Source of the DNA: Entamoeba invadens IP1
Taxonomy: Eukaryota; Evosea; Mastigamoebida; Endamoebidae
DNA: 64,000 bases
Reading direction: 5' to 3'
Assembly: GCF_000330505.1 (NCBI RefSeq)
Contig: NW_004440189.1
Coordinates: forward strand, 482,204-546,203
Of this stretch, positions 1 to 11,031 are shown piece after piece; position 1 is the stretch's first letter, and each line of letters begins with the position of its first letter. Made by a program: the position numbers and the translations under genes. Below the pieces are notes generated by a model. The model was not told where the DNA came from, ran no database searches, and saw nothing but the letters and a program-made list of their open reading frames with translations.

Positions 1-404
1 ACTGAGATCGGTTGCACTTTAGAGACTCTATCAAATGGGATGAACAAATTCTTTAACAGTCGCAACGTCTTTGAAAATTCTAAATAATTCAAATTCAAAT
101 TCTCAAGTGACTCGTCGAGACTGAGATGTGCTCTTGTCTTCTTTGCTAAGTCATTCAGAATGGTGTCTACAAGCCCTATCATCTTTTCAATCGTTTCTTT
201 GTTCGGTGCATAGCAAATATCAAGCACATCGCTATAAATAAAGTCCAATGGCAATCTTGGTTTCTCGTGATTGACTATTTGCACAAGGCACTCCCCAACC
301 TCCTTCATTTTATTATCAAGACTCTCTCGGGGAAGTCCTGTGTTTTTCACTCCCACAAACTTCACAGCACTTGCTTTCTTAAGTTGGAATATCGTCGACG
401 TCAT
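1..404 (-). CDS. Cullin family protein, N-terminal part (runs off the window)
   Basis: Cullins are elongated scaffolds of cullin-RING ubiquitin ligases; the N-terminal cullin repeats bind substrate adaptors. The ATG is at 404 and the frame stays open to base 1, giving about 134 residues. Visible cullin-like features are the helical segment with YSDVLDICY and the later KTLRLLKNLFIPFDR, which resembles the F..S...L..IF...DR signature of the first cullin repeats. The C-terminal cullin-homology domain would lie beyond the window. The 5' flank on the coding strand is purine-rich, as for other genes here. The family call rests on pattern similarity and is fairly but not fully certain; the subtype is unknown. 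Confidence 0.7.
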   Translation of the reverse strand, partial: MTSTIFQLKKASAVKFVGVKNTGLPRESLDNKMKEVGECLVQIVNHEKPRLPLDFIYSDVLDICYAPNKETIEKMIGLVDTILNDLAKKTRAHLSLDESLENLNLNYLEFSKTLRLLKNLFIPFDRVSKVQPIS

Positions 405-711
405 TCCCTCTATTTTCCAAGTTTCCTTCTCTTTTCTCTTTCCTCAAAAAAAGTGTTGGGGGTTGTTTTTTTAAATAATTTTTACTATGTATATAGTATC
501 TTCTAGTGATTTTAATTTATAATAAAATTTACTATACCTTTACTCGCGAATTGGATTTCATGTTCTGATAAAAGCAAAGTTAATTAAATTTCCGTTCAAT
601 TGTATGTTAATTTGTATAGAATTCCAAACTTTACTTTTAATGTATTTTATAAAAAAGTAAATTCAAGCCTCAATAAAGGCACAATGAAACAAAGCATTAA
701 ATAAGAAGCGC
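405..711. other. Intergenic spacer between cullin and PP2A-B55 genes
   Basis: AT-rich spacer. The part next to the cullin start (about 405-445) is a pyrimidine tract on the plus strand, so purine-rich on the coding strand. The rest holds only short A/T runs, and I see no RNA gene or repeat. Confidence 0.6.
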
Positions 712-2240
712 TCAGCCTTGTGTATAGTACCCATTGAAAATATAAAGGTTGTTGCTGACAGCTGTTGCAATTAAGTTATCGTTGGGATGGAAACGAGTGA
801 GGGAGACACGAGCTGAATAATCTATAGGCATCCCTGGCATATGTTCTCTTGGGGCGTACTTCATTAAGAGTTTTGTGTTACTCATGCCTTCTTGTTGCAA
901 TTGGTTTCTCGGGATGGTTTGTGGGAGTGGTGCAAGTACGCGGGGTTGGAAACGGTGTGATAACAAAGGCAGCGTCTGTTTATTCTTCAGGTCATGCACA
1001 ATGAACTCTCTGTCATAACTCCCCGTCACACAGTATTGGTCAGTCCCGTCCAATGAAAGATCAAATTTGTCATACAAAACGTCGTTTGCTTCCAACTCCG
1101 AAAATCGCGAAATGAGGTGGTCGTGGATCGGAATGACGGTGGTTGGACTTTCAGTTTTTCTCAGATCAAACGTTCGCACTGAAAGGTAATCCCGCACGAC
1201 TAAAGCGTTGCCATCTTTCGTCATCTTAATTGATGAGATAGATGGGAATGATTCTTGGCGTTGTGGGTTAGCAGAGTAATCGTCGGTGTTCACAAAACCT
1301 ATATAATAAGTCTCTCATGTCTTCAACTGTTAACTAGAAATTGCAAATGAATAACAACAAAGATAACAAACACTTTATCGCTGATGAACATGTCTTTGTT
1401 GAACGCATGTCGCATAAACGAACTGTTCCTGTGGACGAACCATACGTGAAGATGTGGTCGCTCCCATCTTTCACTTCGACGCAAGTGATGAGTTCCTTTG
1501 AATCGTCGACGTTCCATTCGACCAAGTCTATTCATTACTATTGTTCGCAATTGTACAAGAGTATAAATACATTTAACAAACTATAGCAAGAGTCTGCATG
1601 GTTATAATTCCATAAGTTAATCTTAAGGAAGTCAGCAGACAAGAACGTTTCCATATCAGCCAACGGACACAATGAATGTATAGGGTACCCATGGTTATTC
1701 CCAAACGTTTGTTTAGCTTCAGGGAACATCGTTTGTTGGTCCGGGACGTATTCCGGGACTTCCGAACCGTGTTTATAGTGAGTTGTGTACATAGTCCTCG
1801 ACGCTGTTTTCCATAGCTTAATAGTTTTATCTAGAGTTGAATAGTATGTCACGAAGAAAAGTAAATTGAGTGGTAAAATTATAGTAAAAATATAGTAAAC
1901 GAAACAAACCATTAGTAGTTAGTAAAAGAGTTAAATCGTCAGTGGGTTGATGGACGAATTTGACGACGTTAATCTTTTCTTCGATTTCCATACTTCTTAA
2001 GCAATCAAACTCTTTTTCGTGGGACGCGAATTCGGTCCAAAACTTAAAATCGACTTTCCCAAGTTCGTCGTTTCTGGATTTCTTAAACAACACAACACGC
2101 CCCCCATAATCACCCGCGGCAAGAAAATCACCATTGGGTGAGAACTCGATTGTCGACACCGTGTCTTGATCACTAATGTCGTCTTGTATCGCTCGATCCC
2201 CTCCAAAGACTTGAGTGAGTCTCCAGTCGATCGAATACAT
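712..2240 (-). CDS. Protein phosphatase 2A regulatory subunit B (B55/PR55), WD40 propeller, four exons
   Basis: B55 directs the PP2A catalytic core to substrates. Exons read 2240-1910, 1830-1582, 1527-1372 and 1298-712, giving 440 residues, close to the usual 447. Three introns (79, 54 and 73 nt) all start GTTTGTT and end TAG. Splicing restores family landmarks: FSPNGDFLAAGDYGGRVVLF, SHEKEFDCLRSMEIEEKIN, then TTN joined to DKTIKLWK, FLSADFLKINLWN, GTVRLCDMRS, RDYLSV, and the C-terminal NNLYIFNG. The joins fall inside conserved stretches, which strongly supports the splice sites. The final exon boundary (C-FVNTDDY) is in a variable loop and is slightly less certain. Confidence 0.95.
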
Positions 2241-2561
2241 CTATTTTTTTCCTTTGGATCTTTTTATTTTTTTTCTCAAGCTGCTAATGTGCCATCGAAT
2301 TGTTTTAAGACCAATTTCCCGATTTTTTATACGGTTTATAACTGGTTTTATTCTGTTCTCATTTTTTTGATCTTGACAAGATTGATTTGATTTACTAGTC
2401 ATTATAGCTTATTTATTAATATACTATTAAGATTTCTTGGTCGATTAAAAAAAACTCGAAATTAGAAAGTATCAATAATAGTTACTAAAAGGTAATAATA
2501 AGTGAAAAAAATAAAAACTAAGTTAAAAAGATTGGGAACAAAACACAACTCAAAAAAAAAG

Positions 2562-3923
2562 ATGAGAAAAATACTGAAATTATCTGAGATCGCAAAAGAA
2601 AGACAGAAAGATTTGAAAGTTTTGAGAGATTCGCAACGCGCAATCTTCTTGTCAAAAAAGAGAGTCATATCGATGGACACAAAACTTTTGAAAAGTTATG
2701 AAGAAATAGCAGATCTTTTGAGTTCAGATTTGATTGGTGAGCAGTTGACAGGGCTTCAATCTTTGTGGAACGTAGCCGAAGTTGAGACGAGAAAAAACGA
2801 AATATCAGAGGAGTTTCTCTCTTCGGGGTTACTCTCGAAGGCCATCATGAAACTCAACGATGTACCTTATAATGTTCAAAGTACTATTTTGAACATCATG
2901 ATCAACATCTCAGCAGTCGACAACGGAACACACTTTCTCGTTGCACTTGGGTGTATTAATAGCCTTGATATCTGTATCAGGAAAAAAACTCCAGCGCAGA
3001 AACAAGCGATGTTCTGTTTGACTAATATAGTCACGTCCAACAAAACACCGAAGAACGAAGAGAATAAAGAAATTGTGGATAACGTGATAGAAAACGCTTT
3101 TTCGATGATGAAAGAAAGCCCGTCAGAGGCCGTGTATTGGCTCTGCAGATGTGGCGATTTTTATCAAAGCATTGAGAACGGAAATGAATTTTTTCAGATC
3201 AAAATTTCAGACTACTCAAAAGAGATTTTCGAACATTTGCTCGACTTTATTGAAGAAAGAAATGCGGGGGATATCGCCAATATTCTTTCATTGTATTTGT
3301 ATCTACCAAATTACATCTCCCAACTCTTTTTACAAAACGTTCTTCCTCTCTTTTTTGAGGAGTACAACAAGGTTCCCAAACTCGTTCTTTCGTTACTTGA
3401 ATTATTAGAACTCTATTCTGCTGGCATTCTCAACGGACTGTACATCACTACATGTGCGGACTGGATGTGCAATTCGTTGTCTTATTACAACAAAAACGGA
3501 TGTTCAAAATTTAAGGATCTTTTGTTTTTAATTGTAAAATCTTCGGAACATCACCCCGAGTTTTTTGAATTTATGAACTTCTCAGTATTTGCAATGTGTG
3601 ATCTTTTGATCGAAGACCAGAACGTTGACATTGATAGGAGAACAATGTTAGCAAAATTTGTGTTAAAGTGTCTCTATTCACAAAGACTTTTGTCTATCAT
3701 GTCAGAACTACCATCATTCTTTGTGATGCTCCAGGCTATTATTTCCCTTTCGGATTTTTTGTTTTCACAGTTTGTCGAGATCTTGTCCGAATTTGCAAGG
3801 TCAAATCGTTTGGTTTTCACAAAGGATTTTTTCGAGAACATTGCCAAAATCTCGCAAAAGTACCATCTGACAACCAAAACTCAACTTGAGCTCCAAACTT
3901 TGTTTCAAATGTTTTCATTCTAA
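2562..3923 (+). CDS. Importin-alpha-like armadillo repeat protein
   Basis: Importin alpha carries nuclear localisation signal cargo through binding to importin beta. The ATG at 2562 gives 453 residues; an upstream in-frame basic stretch back to 2502 lacks an ATG. The N-terminus (KERQKDLKVLRDSQRAIFL then SKKRVI) resembles an importin-beta-binding helix. It is followed by armadillo-like helices, including ADLLSSDLIGEQLTGLQSLWNVA and LWNVAEVE-type repeats. The repeats are poorly conserved after about residue 180 and the usual W..N array is mostly missing, so this is a divergent member. Binding of cargo is inferred, not shown. Confidence 0.65.
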   Translation: MRKILKLSEIAKERQKDLKVLRDSQRAIFLSKKRVISMDTKLLKSYEEIADLLSSDLIGEQLTGLQSLWNVAEVETRKNEISEEFLSSGLLSKAIMKLNDVPYNVQSTILNIMINISAVDNGTHFLVALGCINSLDICIRKKTPAQKQAMFCLTNIVTSNKTPKNEENKEIVDNVIENAFSMMKESPSEAVYWLCRCGDFYQSIENGNEFFQIKISDYSKEIFEHLLDFIEERNAGDIANILSLYLYLPNYISQLFLQNVLPLFFEEYNKVPKLVLSLLELLELYSAGILNGLYITTCADWMCNSLSYYNKNGCSKFKDLLFLIVKSSEHHPEFFEFMNFSVFAMCDLLIEDQNVDIDRRTMLAKFVLKCLYSQRLLSIMSELPSFFVMLQAIISLSDFLFSQFVEILSEFARSNRLVFTKDFFENIAKISQKYHLTTKTQLELQTLFQMFSF

Positions 3924-3983
3924 TTTATTATACATTACTTTAGTTCATTATACAATAAACCACAAAGTGTTGTTTAAATGATA

Positions 3984-4665
3984 TTAAGTTCTTGTTGCCA
4001 AAAGGTCGAGTTTTTTGGGTTGATGAACCTGCGAAACAATGACAGCGATCAGTGTTGCAATCAAAAGGACCAAAAAAACGGTTCCAATTGCGAAATTTTG
4101 CAAACATGACCATAACATTGGCTGCAACTTCTTCTGGCAAGTTGTTTTACTGACACTACCATACTCCGACGCGCAGAGTGGTTGTGGTCGAAAGTCGTCC
4201 CATCCTATATTATTAAATCATGATAAAGTCGTACACTGAAAACAAACCGCAGCACCCGAACTTCTCTTCCCACAAGGCGAGAGATGATACCATGGATTTA
4301 TTTGTTGCTCCCCTCATCGAGAAATAAGTGTACCCAAAATATCCGACCGTGGTAAGCCCCGCAATTATAGAAAGACCAATCAAGATGTATGTAATGAGGC
4401 TTAGCCACTGTTTTGGGAAGAATATATATACGACTACACACGCTGCAACCAATCCCATCAAACAAGCAAGAGTCAACGTCTCGACCATAAATGTTTTCTT
4501 GGAGTAATAATTGAGCGACGATTTACTCAATGCGTTGTTTTGTTCCATGTTCATCATTGGACCTGCAAACACAGCAGCCGCCCACCCACCGGCTAACAAA
4601 AAGATCCCTGCACCTAAGCCAAGGAGTACAAACCATATTGGGCTCCACTTCATATCACACGCCAT
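3984..4665 (-). CDS. Tetraspanin, two exons
   Basis: Tetraspanins organise membrane microdomains. Exon 1 is 4665-4248 and exon 2 is 4204-3984, with a 43-nt intron (GTTTGTTTTC to TAG), giving 212 residues. Three hydrophobic helices lie in the first 115 residues. A large extracellular loop follows, carrying the diagnostic CCG at about residues 138-140, which the splice extends to CCGWDDF. More loop cysteines (PLCAS and TTCQKK) follow, then a fourth membrane helix rich in V, L, I and A and a short basic tail. Without the splice the protein would stop right after CCG. Four membrane segments plus CCG make the family call strong. Confidence 0.9.
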
Positions 4666-5272
4666 TCTTTAGTCTTTCTAGTACACAAAAAGTTTATAGA
4701 ACTCGAAAACAGATTGATGGTTTTTTATTGTAGTTCATAATTAGTATGATTAATACGTTAGATATATTTAAATGATAATAATTAACTAAATTATAATATC
4801 TATATATTATTTGAGAATGTGATATTTGGGTGAAATTAAAATCAAAAGAGTGTAAAAGCAGTATCATTTAATTAACGAGGTTTTTTTTGTTTTATTTTAT
4901 TCTAATTTGAAGTAATGAATAATATTTATTATTTTATATATATATTAATTTATTAATTGGTATAATATAAAACAAACTCGTTAAATATATTATCCAACAA
5001 AAGAAGTGTGTTAGTTTCCCACTTTTCCCAAATATTGACCTTTAATATTTGCCTCAACTTTTCTTTATGAAAGATAGTAAAAAATTATAATAAATATTAA
5101 AACATTATAATAAATTATTTTTTTTTGTTTCCCACACAAAATGATTACAATTTGTCATAATAACACCCAAGTGCCATTGTTTTTAAACAATTATTTTTAT
5201 TATAGTAAAAATATAATAAAATATAGTTTACACGTGTAGCACAAATCGACTCAGTTAAGAAATAGTTACACT
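4666..5272. other. Intergenic AT-rich spacer
   Basis: Very AT-rich spacer of about 600 bp upstream of the tetraspanin start and downstream of the TMEM181-like gene, made of short A/T runs and TATA-like repeats. No coding-like segment, RNA gene or long inverted repeat was seen. Confidence 0.6.
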
Positions 5273-6580
5273 CTAAATGTCTTCATCAAACTTCATGTTG
5301 TCCGGTTCCATTTCATTATAAAAAATGGACCATTCATTTTTAACTGGTGAGAGTGAAGGCAAGAACGCGCTCAGTAGAGCAATCAAGTAAATGAGCATTG
5401 ACCCGCTTTGGAAGTATGTAGAGATGGACGTGTTTTGTGAGAAGAATGAAGAAAAGAAGAGCATAAACAATTGAGACATAATAAAAGCACCTGTGCACCC
5501 CGCAAAGTACGACAGTTGTTTTTGCACGACTGGTACAGTGACAAAGTTGTATGTCATCGCAAGAATATATAAAGCCCACGAGTATAAGAAGAAGTAAAAC
5601 AATTCTTCGATGATATCAAAATAGAAAGAAGCCACATATGGGAGAGTCGTAGGTATTAACACTGCTTCTTCTATAACAACAATATGTAACACGGAGTTTG
5701 TTATTCGAATGATCATAAACAAACTTAACAACACTCCTCGAAAGATCCACGCCATCTTACTGATCTCTTGTCCGTTTTGTTTCGTGAATGAGTCGTCGAC
5801 AAAAAACAAGAAGCAGAAGAAGACTACATTAAACATGGCGTAGAACGCTTTGGACACCGCAAAGATGCCAACCCATTCAATCGTATATGCAACTCCATTC
5901 CATGGAAAGGAATGACCTACAACTACAAACACTAATAACCCAATGACAAATTGAAATGAGGTGTACGTTCCCTTCTTATGCACAAATCGAAGCTCAATAA
6001 GAACGTACAAAGCAAATATAACTATCGATATCAAAAATAACACCAAACTGTACATGATATTCGCTTGGTCGTATGTCGGGTTGGACGTTAAAATAATGAG
6101 CGAACCATTCACTGTATAATTCACTTGACTTCCATTGAAATCGGGAATAACCACGGCGATGTCCATATCGCTTTGTTTTTTGTACACCTGTTGGTCAAAT
6201 ATGACTAACTCTCCACATCGCGTCGACCCACTATAAACACACTTGAATTTGTATTCGTGCGTTTCGTTATATCCCTCCTCGTATAATGAGACTCTTAGTT
6301 TGTGTTCTTTATTTATATTTCTCAACGCCCCAATACCAAAATCAGTGGTAATATCTTCAGTATATATCATTTTCATACTAGCGGTTTCCTTCTTCAAATT
6401 CCGCACTTTGTACTGCACAAGACCGTTTCCCATATCGTACGGTCCTTCGATCGTTTTGTTATATTGATCAGGTCCGAAAATGCCGATGAAAATCGAGAAC
6501 AAAACAAAGAGTAATGCCATCGTTATAATAATAGCATAGTGCACCTTCTTAAAGTGTGCCAATTGTATTTCCGCTTCCAT
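5273..6580 (-). CDS. TMEM181/Wntless-like (GOST-type) multi-pass membrane protein
   Basis: Single exon of 435 residues. A membrane helix at about 15-37 ends in IGIFGP, matching the TMEM181 layout (helix then VGIRGP). An extracytoplasmic domain of about 135 residues follows with several NxS/T sites (NKT, NET, NGS, NYT) and a C-x8-C pair. Then come about seven hydrophobic helices and a short acidic cytoplasmic tail. The luminal domain plus seven helices is the arrangement of the GOLD-domain seven-helix (GOST) group that includes Wntless, TMEM87 and TMEM181, which act in secretory trafficking. The specific TMEM181 assignment rests on short motif similarity. Confidence 0.6.
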   Translation of the reverse strand: MEAEIQLAHFKKVHYAIIITMALLFVLFSIFIGIFGPDQYNKTIEGPYDMGNGLVQYKVRNLKKETASMKMIYTEDITTDFGIGALRNINKEHKLRVSLYEEGYNETHEYKFKCVYSGSTRCGELVIFDQQVYKKQSDMDIAVVIPDFNGSQVNYTVNGSLIILTSNPTYDQANIMYSLVLFLISIVIFALYVLIELRFVHKKGTYTSFQFVIGLLVFVVVGHSFPWNGVAYTIEWVGIFAVSKAFYAMFNVVFFCFLFFVDDSFTKQNGQEISKMAWIFRGVLLSLFMIIRITNSVLHIVVIEEAVLIPTTLPYVASFYFDIIEELFYFFLYSWALYILAMTYNFVTVPVVQKQLSYFAGCTGAFIMSQLFMLFFSSFFSQNTSISTYFQSGSMLIYLIALLSAFLPSLSPVKNEWSIFYNEMEPDNMKFDEDI

Positions 6581-6839
6581 TGACTGTCTTATTCAGTTTA
6601 TGTATTTTATTTCTGTGTGTTTTGTTGTCTTGTAATTATATTAATAGAGTGTTTTACTATACTGATATAGTTCCATATGAATTCCTCTTTTTGAAAGCAA
6701 AAGGACGAATAACACTGACACCCAATTATGAAGAACAGGTGGCACTTATTTCAGTTACAAACGGAAAGACGAAGCACAATTGAGTTAACACATATAATCA
6801 TATAACATTATACAACACCAGAACTCGCATACACTTGCT

Positions 6840-8207
6840 TTATTTCTTAGTGTACCTATCTCGTCGTTTTTTGTCGAGCATACAGAACGTTTTCATAACG
6901 TCCACCTTCTTGATGGCGTCTGCAAGAAGCCACTCGTCCGCCGTGTAATCCGTCCAGTCGCCAAATCCGTCTGATCTTAAAAGTTCTCTGAACATGTCTT
7001 TACAAAAGTCGCTCAACATGATATCCATAGCGGTTGGTCTCTTGATTGGATCGTATTGGAATATTTGTTGCAAGAGTTCGTAGGCGTTATCTGGAGAGTC
7101 CGTGTACATCAATACCTCATCGATGCCCTTTCCTTCAACTTTAGGTATTTTAGTGTATGGGCTTTCAGGGTTCATTGCTAAGACTTGTTCGACAGAGGGT
7201 GACCCAATGATTCCCATAATCTTAGATAACTGGTCCGACGTTGTCATCCCTCTAAAGAGTATTTGACTTGTCAGTAACTCCGCTATGATACACCCCACAC
7301 TCCAGATATCAATAGCAGTCGTATAATTAATGCATCCAAATATCAACTCTGGTGCTCTGTAGTGTCGGGTGCATATATAAGCGGTGTTTGGTTGTTGGAC
7401 GTCGAGGATTTTGGCTGCGCCAAAATCACAAATCTTGAGGTGGAGCTTCTCTCGATCAATCAAGATGTTCTGTGGCTTTAAGTCTCTATGGCAGATGTTC
7501 ATACTGTGGAGGTAGCACAACCCTCTGCACAGTTGGTAAGTGAACAACCGGACGTGCCCCAAAGGTATAGGAAGTTGTTCGACAGTGTAGTCATGTAACA
7601 TCTGGTGCAGACTCTCTGGGTAACACTCTGTCACAAGGTTTAAGCATTGCTCTTCATACTATTCGTCGTTTCTTCTTATTATTCTTTAAAAAAGTGTTAT
7701 AAAAAAGGTGTTAAGTTGGGCATTAAAGTCTTCTAATATAATTTGAAGTAATTATAACTTTGTAATAGTATTTATACAATAATAACAATATAAAGTTAAA
7801 TGAACTATATGAGTGGGGTTTCAATAGCAACCGAAATTATAATACTAGTTTAATAGTACTTGAATAGTAAAATTGTCATTATTGTAAGTTAGAGATATAA
7901 AAGAGAAACAAACTCCAGGAAGGGTTGTAGTGAATGAGTCTAAAAGCTCCACGACGTTAGTGTGTTTGAGTTTATTGAGTATGAAGAGTTCTCTGTTTTT
8001 CAGCTTTGGGTCTTGAAGGACACGTTTGACAGCAAAGACATGTTGTTCTTCATCACTAACACCTACTACTATACCGAAAGTCCCCCAACCAATGGTCTTA
8101 ATGACGCGGTATCGCTTAGTAGATGACCGTAAGATAACACCTTCTTGTTCTCCGAAAATAGACAATGGGCTTGTTTTAACGTCTCTTTTGCTCGGGTTTT
8201 TTGCCAT
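6840..8207 (-). CDS. GSK3-type serine/threonine protein kinase, two exons
   Basis: Exon 1 is 8207-7914 and exon 2 is 7658-6840, giving about 370 residues. The 255-nt intron (GTTTGTTTC to AATAG) is the longest in the window. Kinase features in order: glycine loop [14 protein letters not shown]-like FAVKRVLQD then the GSK3-typical [16 protein letters not shown], and an activation loop with [12 protein letters not shown], where the Tyr matches the GSK3 autophosphorylated tyrosine. After splicing, YEEQCLNLV matches the GSK3 hinge region. The C-terminal extension after the kinase core is short. GSK3 phosphorylates primed substrates in many pathways; the local role is unknown. Confidence 0.9.
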
Positions 8208-9159
8208 TACATACAATGTCCTTGATTGTTTATTTTGCAGTGCTTTTCGTTTGTTTTCCTCTTGTTATTTTTAGTCTTTGTCCCTCACAAAAACTCTTCT
8301 CTTTTTACCTACACTTTTTCAAGTTCCTTTCTGCGTTCTCTCACTTTCTTCACCTTTTTTTCTCTTCTCATAACATTTTCTACTTTCTGTTGTCTTAAGA
8401 TCGTTTTACTATATCATGTTATTATTTTTAACTATTTTTTAAGATTTGTTTTTGTTGTAATGAGGAACTTAGTCCAAGTTGTTTGAAAAGACAAAATGAA
8501 AAACAGTAAATAGTGGTGGTTGGGTGTGAAAGTTTTCAAATTAGAAGTTTTTAAGAATAAAATCTTTAGAAATTTAGCCGAAATTAATGAAATAATAAGT
8601 GTAATATATTAAATAAATATTATAATTAATTAACGAGGTATTTTACATCTGTATTATTAAAAATAATTAAAATGTCATAAGTTTTATTATTTCAAGCATT
8701 TAACCCACAAATTTAATGCTAATGATGTGTTTTATAACTTACTTTTATTAATTATTAATTTTGTGTTTAACACGTTTAAAATATTAACTAATATATTAAT
8801 AATATTAGTAAAATTTTACTACAAATAATTAACTATTATTATTTATCATAATAATAGTTTTTATAAAAAAAATAGTCGAGTGTAAACTATTTAGTTATAA
8901 TAATATATTATTTATATTTTATTAATAAATGTAGAAAAAAAAAAATATTAATTAATATTATATATTATTAATATTTTATTAATAATTTTTATTATTTAAT
9001 AGTAATATGTATTATAAATTAAAACTATATTATCTCAAACACACACAAAAATAAAAAAAATAAAACCTTCCCTGAATCTATATCAAATAATACTTTTAAT
9101 TAAAACGAATAGTAAAAAAATGTCAGAAAAAGAACCCTCGAACTTAGAAAGTCGGACAG
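8208..9159. other. Intergenic region with long pyrimidine tract
   Basis: Next to the kinase start, about 8220-8400 is almost wholly pyrimidine on the plus strand (purine on the kinase coding strand). This resembles the flank found upstream of several genes here. The rest, to 9120, is AT-rich with poly-A/T runs and no coding potential. An ATG at 9120 starts a short frame that is out of phase with eL43. Confidence 0.5.
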
Positions 9160-9497
9160 ATGGTTTGTTCTTTCCTCAAGGTACAAAATTTTTGGAATGA
9201 AAATTTCTAATAACTTAGGCTCGTCGTACTAAGAAGGTTGGAATCGTCGGTAAATATGGAACAAGATACGGTGCCTCTCTTCGTAAGGTGATCAAGAAAA
9301 TTGAGATCGCCCAACACACCAAATACGTCTGCCCATTCTGCTGCAAAGAAGCCGTCAAGAGAACCGCCTGTGGTATTTGGGAGTGCAGAGCTTGCAAAAA
9401 GCAAATTGCTGGTGGTGCCTTTACCATGTCTACAATTTCAGGCGCTACTGTTAGATCGACTGTCAGAAGACTCAGAGAAGCTAGACATGCCCAATAA
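9160..9497 (+). CDS. RPL37A: 60S ribosomal protein eL43 (L37a), start codon alone in exon 1
   Basis: The coding part of exon 1 is only the ATG at 9160-9162. A 56-nt intron (GTTTGTTC to CTTAG) follows, and exon 2 is 9219-9497, giving 93 residues, the usual length. Exon 2 begins [23 protein letters not shown], matching the family start right after Met. The zinc ribbon CPFC...CRAC lies at about residues 39-60. eL43 is a structural protein of the large ribosomal subunit. No other upstream ATG can be joined in frame. The ATG at 9120 would, after splicing, reach a stop within a few codons. Confidence 0.95.
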
Positions 9498-9717
9498 GCT
9501 CTTTCCTCAGTTTCAATCTATTTCTTTCCCGTGCTGTCTGTCTGTTTCAGAAACCCTAAATATAGGGTTTTCTTTTTTCGTTATATTTTTAAGGCAATTT
9601 GGAAACCCTTTTTTTTAAGTTTTGCCATTTCAGTGGAGTGCAAATGATATAGAAAGAAACGTCATTCTTTGTTAAATATGGAAAGATCACAAACTGGAAT
9701 AGAACTTATATACATCA

Positions 9718-10827
9718 ATGGATATTGAGAAAACAACAACCCTCACACTTCTGTCGCACCCAATCACAACACTCCAATATTTCTGTCAGTACATTTTCCG
9801 GCAAGTCAATAGGTTAGTGCAGTTCTCTATTAAATCGTGGGCGATCAATATCTTAGCTATTTTTGTCCTCACACACGTCATTATTTCGTTTGTTGAGCCG
9901 GAGTTTCTGGAATTCTATTTGTATCCAACCAATTTTGTGATCAAGTACGTCATCTGGTGGTTTGGTCTTGGTGTGTTGTCTTCAGTTGGTCTTGGGACCG
10001 GTATGCACACTGGTCTTCTCTTCTTGTTCCCACACATTTTACATGTCTGTCTTGCTGCTACTGGGTGTCGGTCGATGGAATTCACTTCATTCAACGACAT
10101 GTGGTTTACTCCATCATTTCGGTGTCTGTCTGCTGTCGATGACAACAACCCCATTCCTTCCTTCTTCCAGATCTTTTGTCGAGTTGCCATCCCTTGTTTC
10201 ATATGGGGGGTTGGAACTGCTTTTGGTGAAATCCCGCCTTACTTCATAGCATACACCAGTGCACAAGCGGGTATGGAGAACAGAGAGGTGCTTCACTTAA
10301 AAGAAGAGACTCCAACAAATCCAATCGCGCGGTGTATTCAGTGGATGCAATTATGGATGGTATATGCTGTAGACAAATATGGCGTATGGGCTATAGTAGC
10401 GCTTTCTGCTTGGCCCAATGCTGCTTTTGATTTGTGTGGGATGTGTTGTGGCTACAACTTGATTCCACTCAAGACCTTTTTAGGAGGGACTATAATAGGA
10501 AAGGCGATGATCAAAGTGAACCTTCAGGCCGTCTTTTTCATTACTTTATTTTCTAAAGAGCACCTCGAACTATTTATCAGTTACCTTGCCCTAGTCTCGA
10601 ACTCACTCGCTGCTTTTGTGAAAAGGATTTTAGACCAAACAGTGGAAGATTTCAAGAAAGGTCCAGCACAAAAGTCGAAGGGTGTCTTTGGGATGGCGTG
10701 GACTGCAATGATGTATATTGTTATCGGTTATTTCATTATGTCATGCATTGAACAGCTTGCACAACAAGAGTACATCCACGAACAGATCGCTTCAAAGAAG
10801 GAAGAAAAAACACCAAAAAGTGATTGA
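9718..10827 (+). CDS. VMP1: VMP1 (vacuole membrane protein 1), VTT/DedA-domain ER protein
   Basis: Single exon of 369 residues. VMP1 is an ER multi-spanning scramblase needed for autophagosome formation and lipid transfer. Landmarks are WWFGLGVLSSVGLGTGMHT, then WGVGTAFGEIPPYF (the GTxxGExPPY signature), PNAAFDLCGMCCG, and FLGGTIIGKAMIKVNLQ, all in family order. The charged loop with several Glu residues between GEIPPYF and the next helix is shorter than in animals. The C-terminus is lysine-rich (KKEEKTPKSD). The ATG is the first in frame. Very secure assignment. Confidence 0.95.
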   Translation: MDIEKTTTLTLLSHPITTLQYFCQYIFRQVNRLVQFSIKSWAINILAIFVLTHVIISFVEPEFLEFYLYPTNFVIKYVIWWFGLGVLSSVGLGTGMHTGLLFLFPHILHVCLAATGCRSMEFTSFNDMWFTPSFRCLSAVDDNNPIPSFFQIFCRVAIPCFIWGVGTAFGEIPPYFIAYTSAQAGMENREVLHLKEETPTNPIARCIQWMQLWMVYAVDKYGVWAIVALSAWPNAAFDLCGMCCGYNLIPLKTFLGGTIIGKAMIKVNLQAVFFITLFSKEHLELFISYLALVSNSLAAFVKRILDQTVEDFKKGPAQKSKGVFGMAWTAMMYIVIGYFIMSCIEQLAQQEYIHEQIASKKEEKTPKSD

Positions 10828-11031
10828 ATTCTTGTGTTTTTACATCATTATATCTTAGGCAAATTCACTGTCATTGCCACTCCAATTGCTTTAAAACAAA
10901 TAGGGTTATGCCCTGCAACACACAATTGAAGGAGTAAAAATCTTAGGGAAAATACCTCAGACCTGAGAGATTGAACAAATAACATAATAAGACCAAGAAA
11001 AAAATGAATAAAAAAGGAACAAGTAGTCCAA

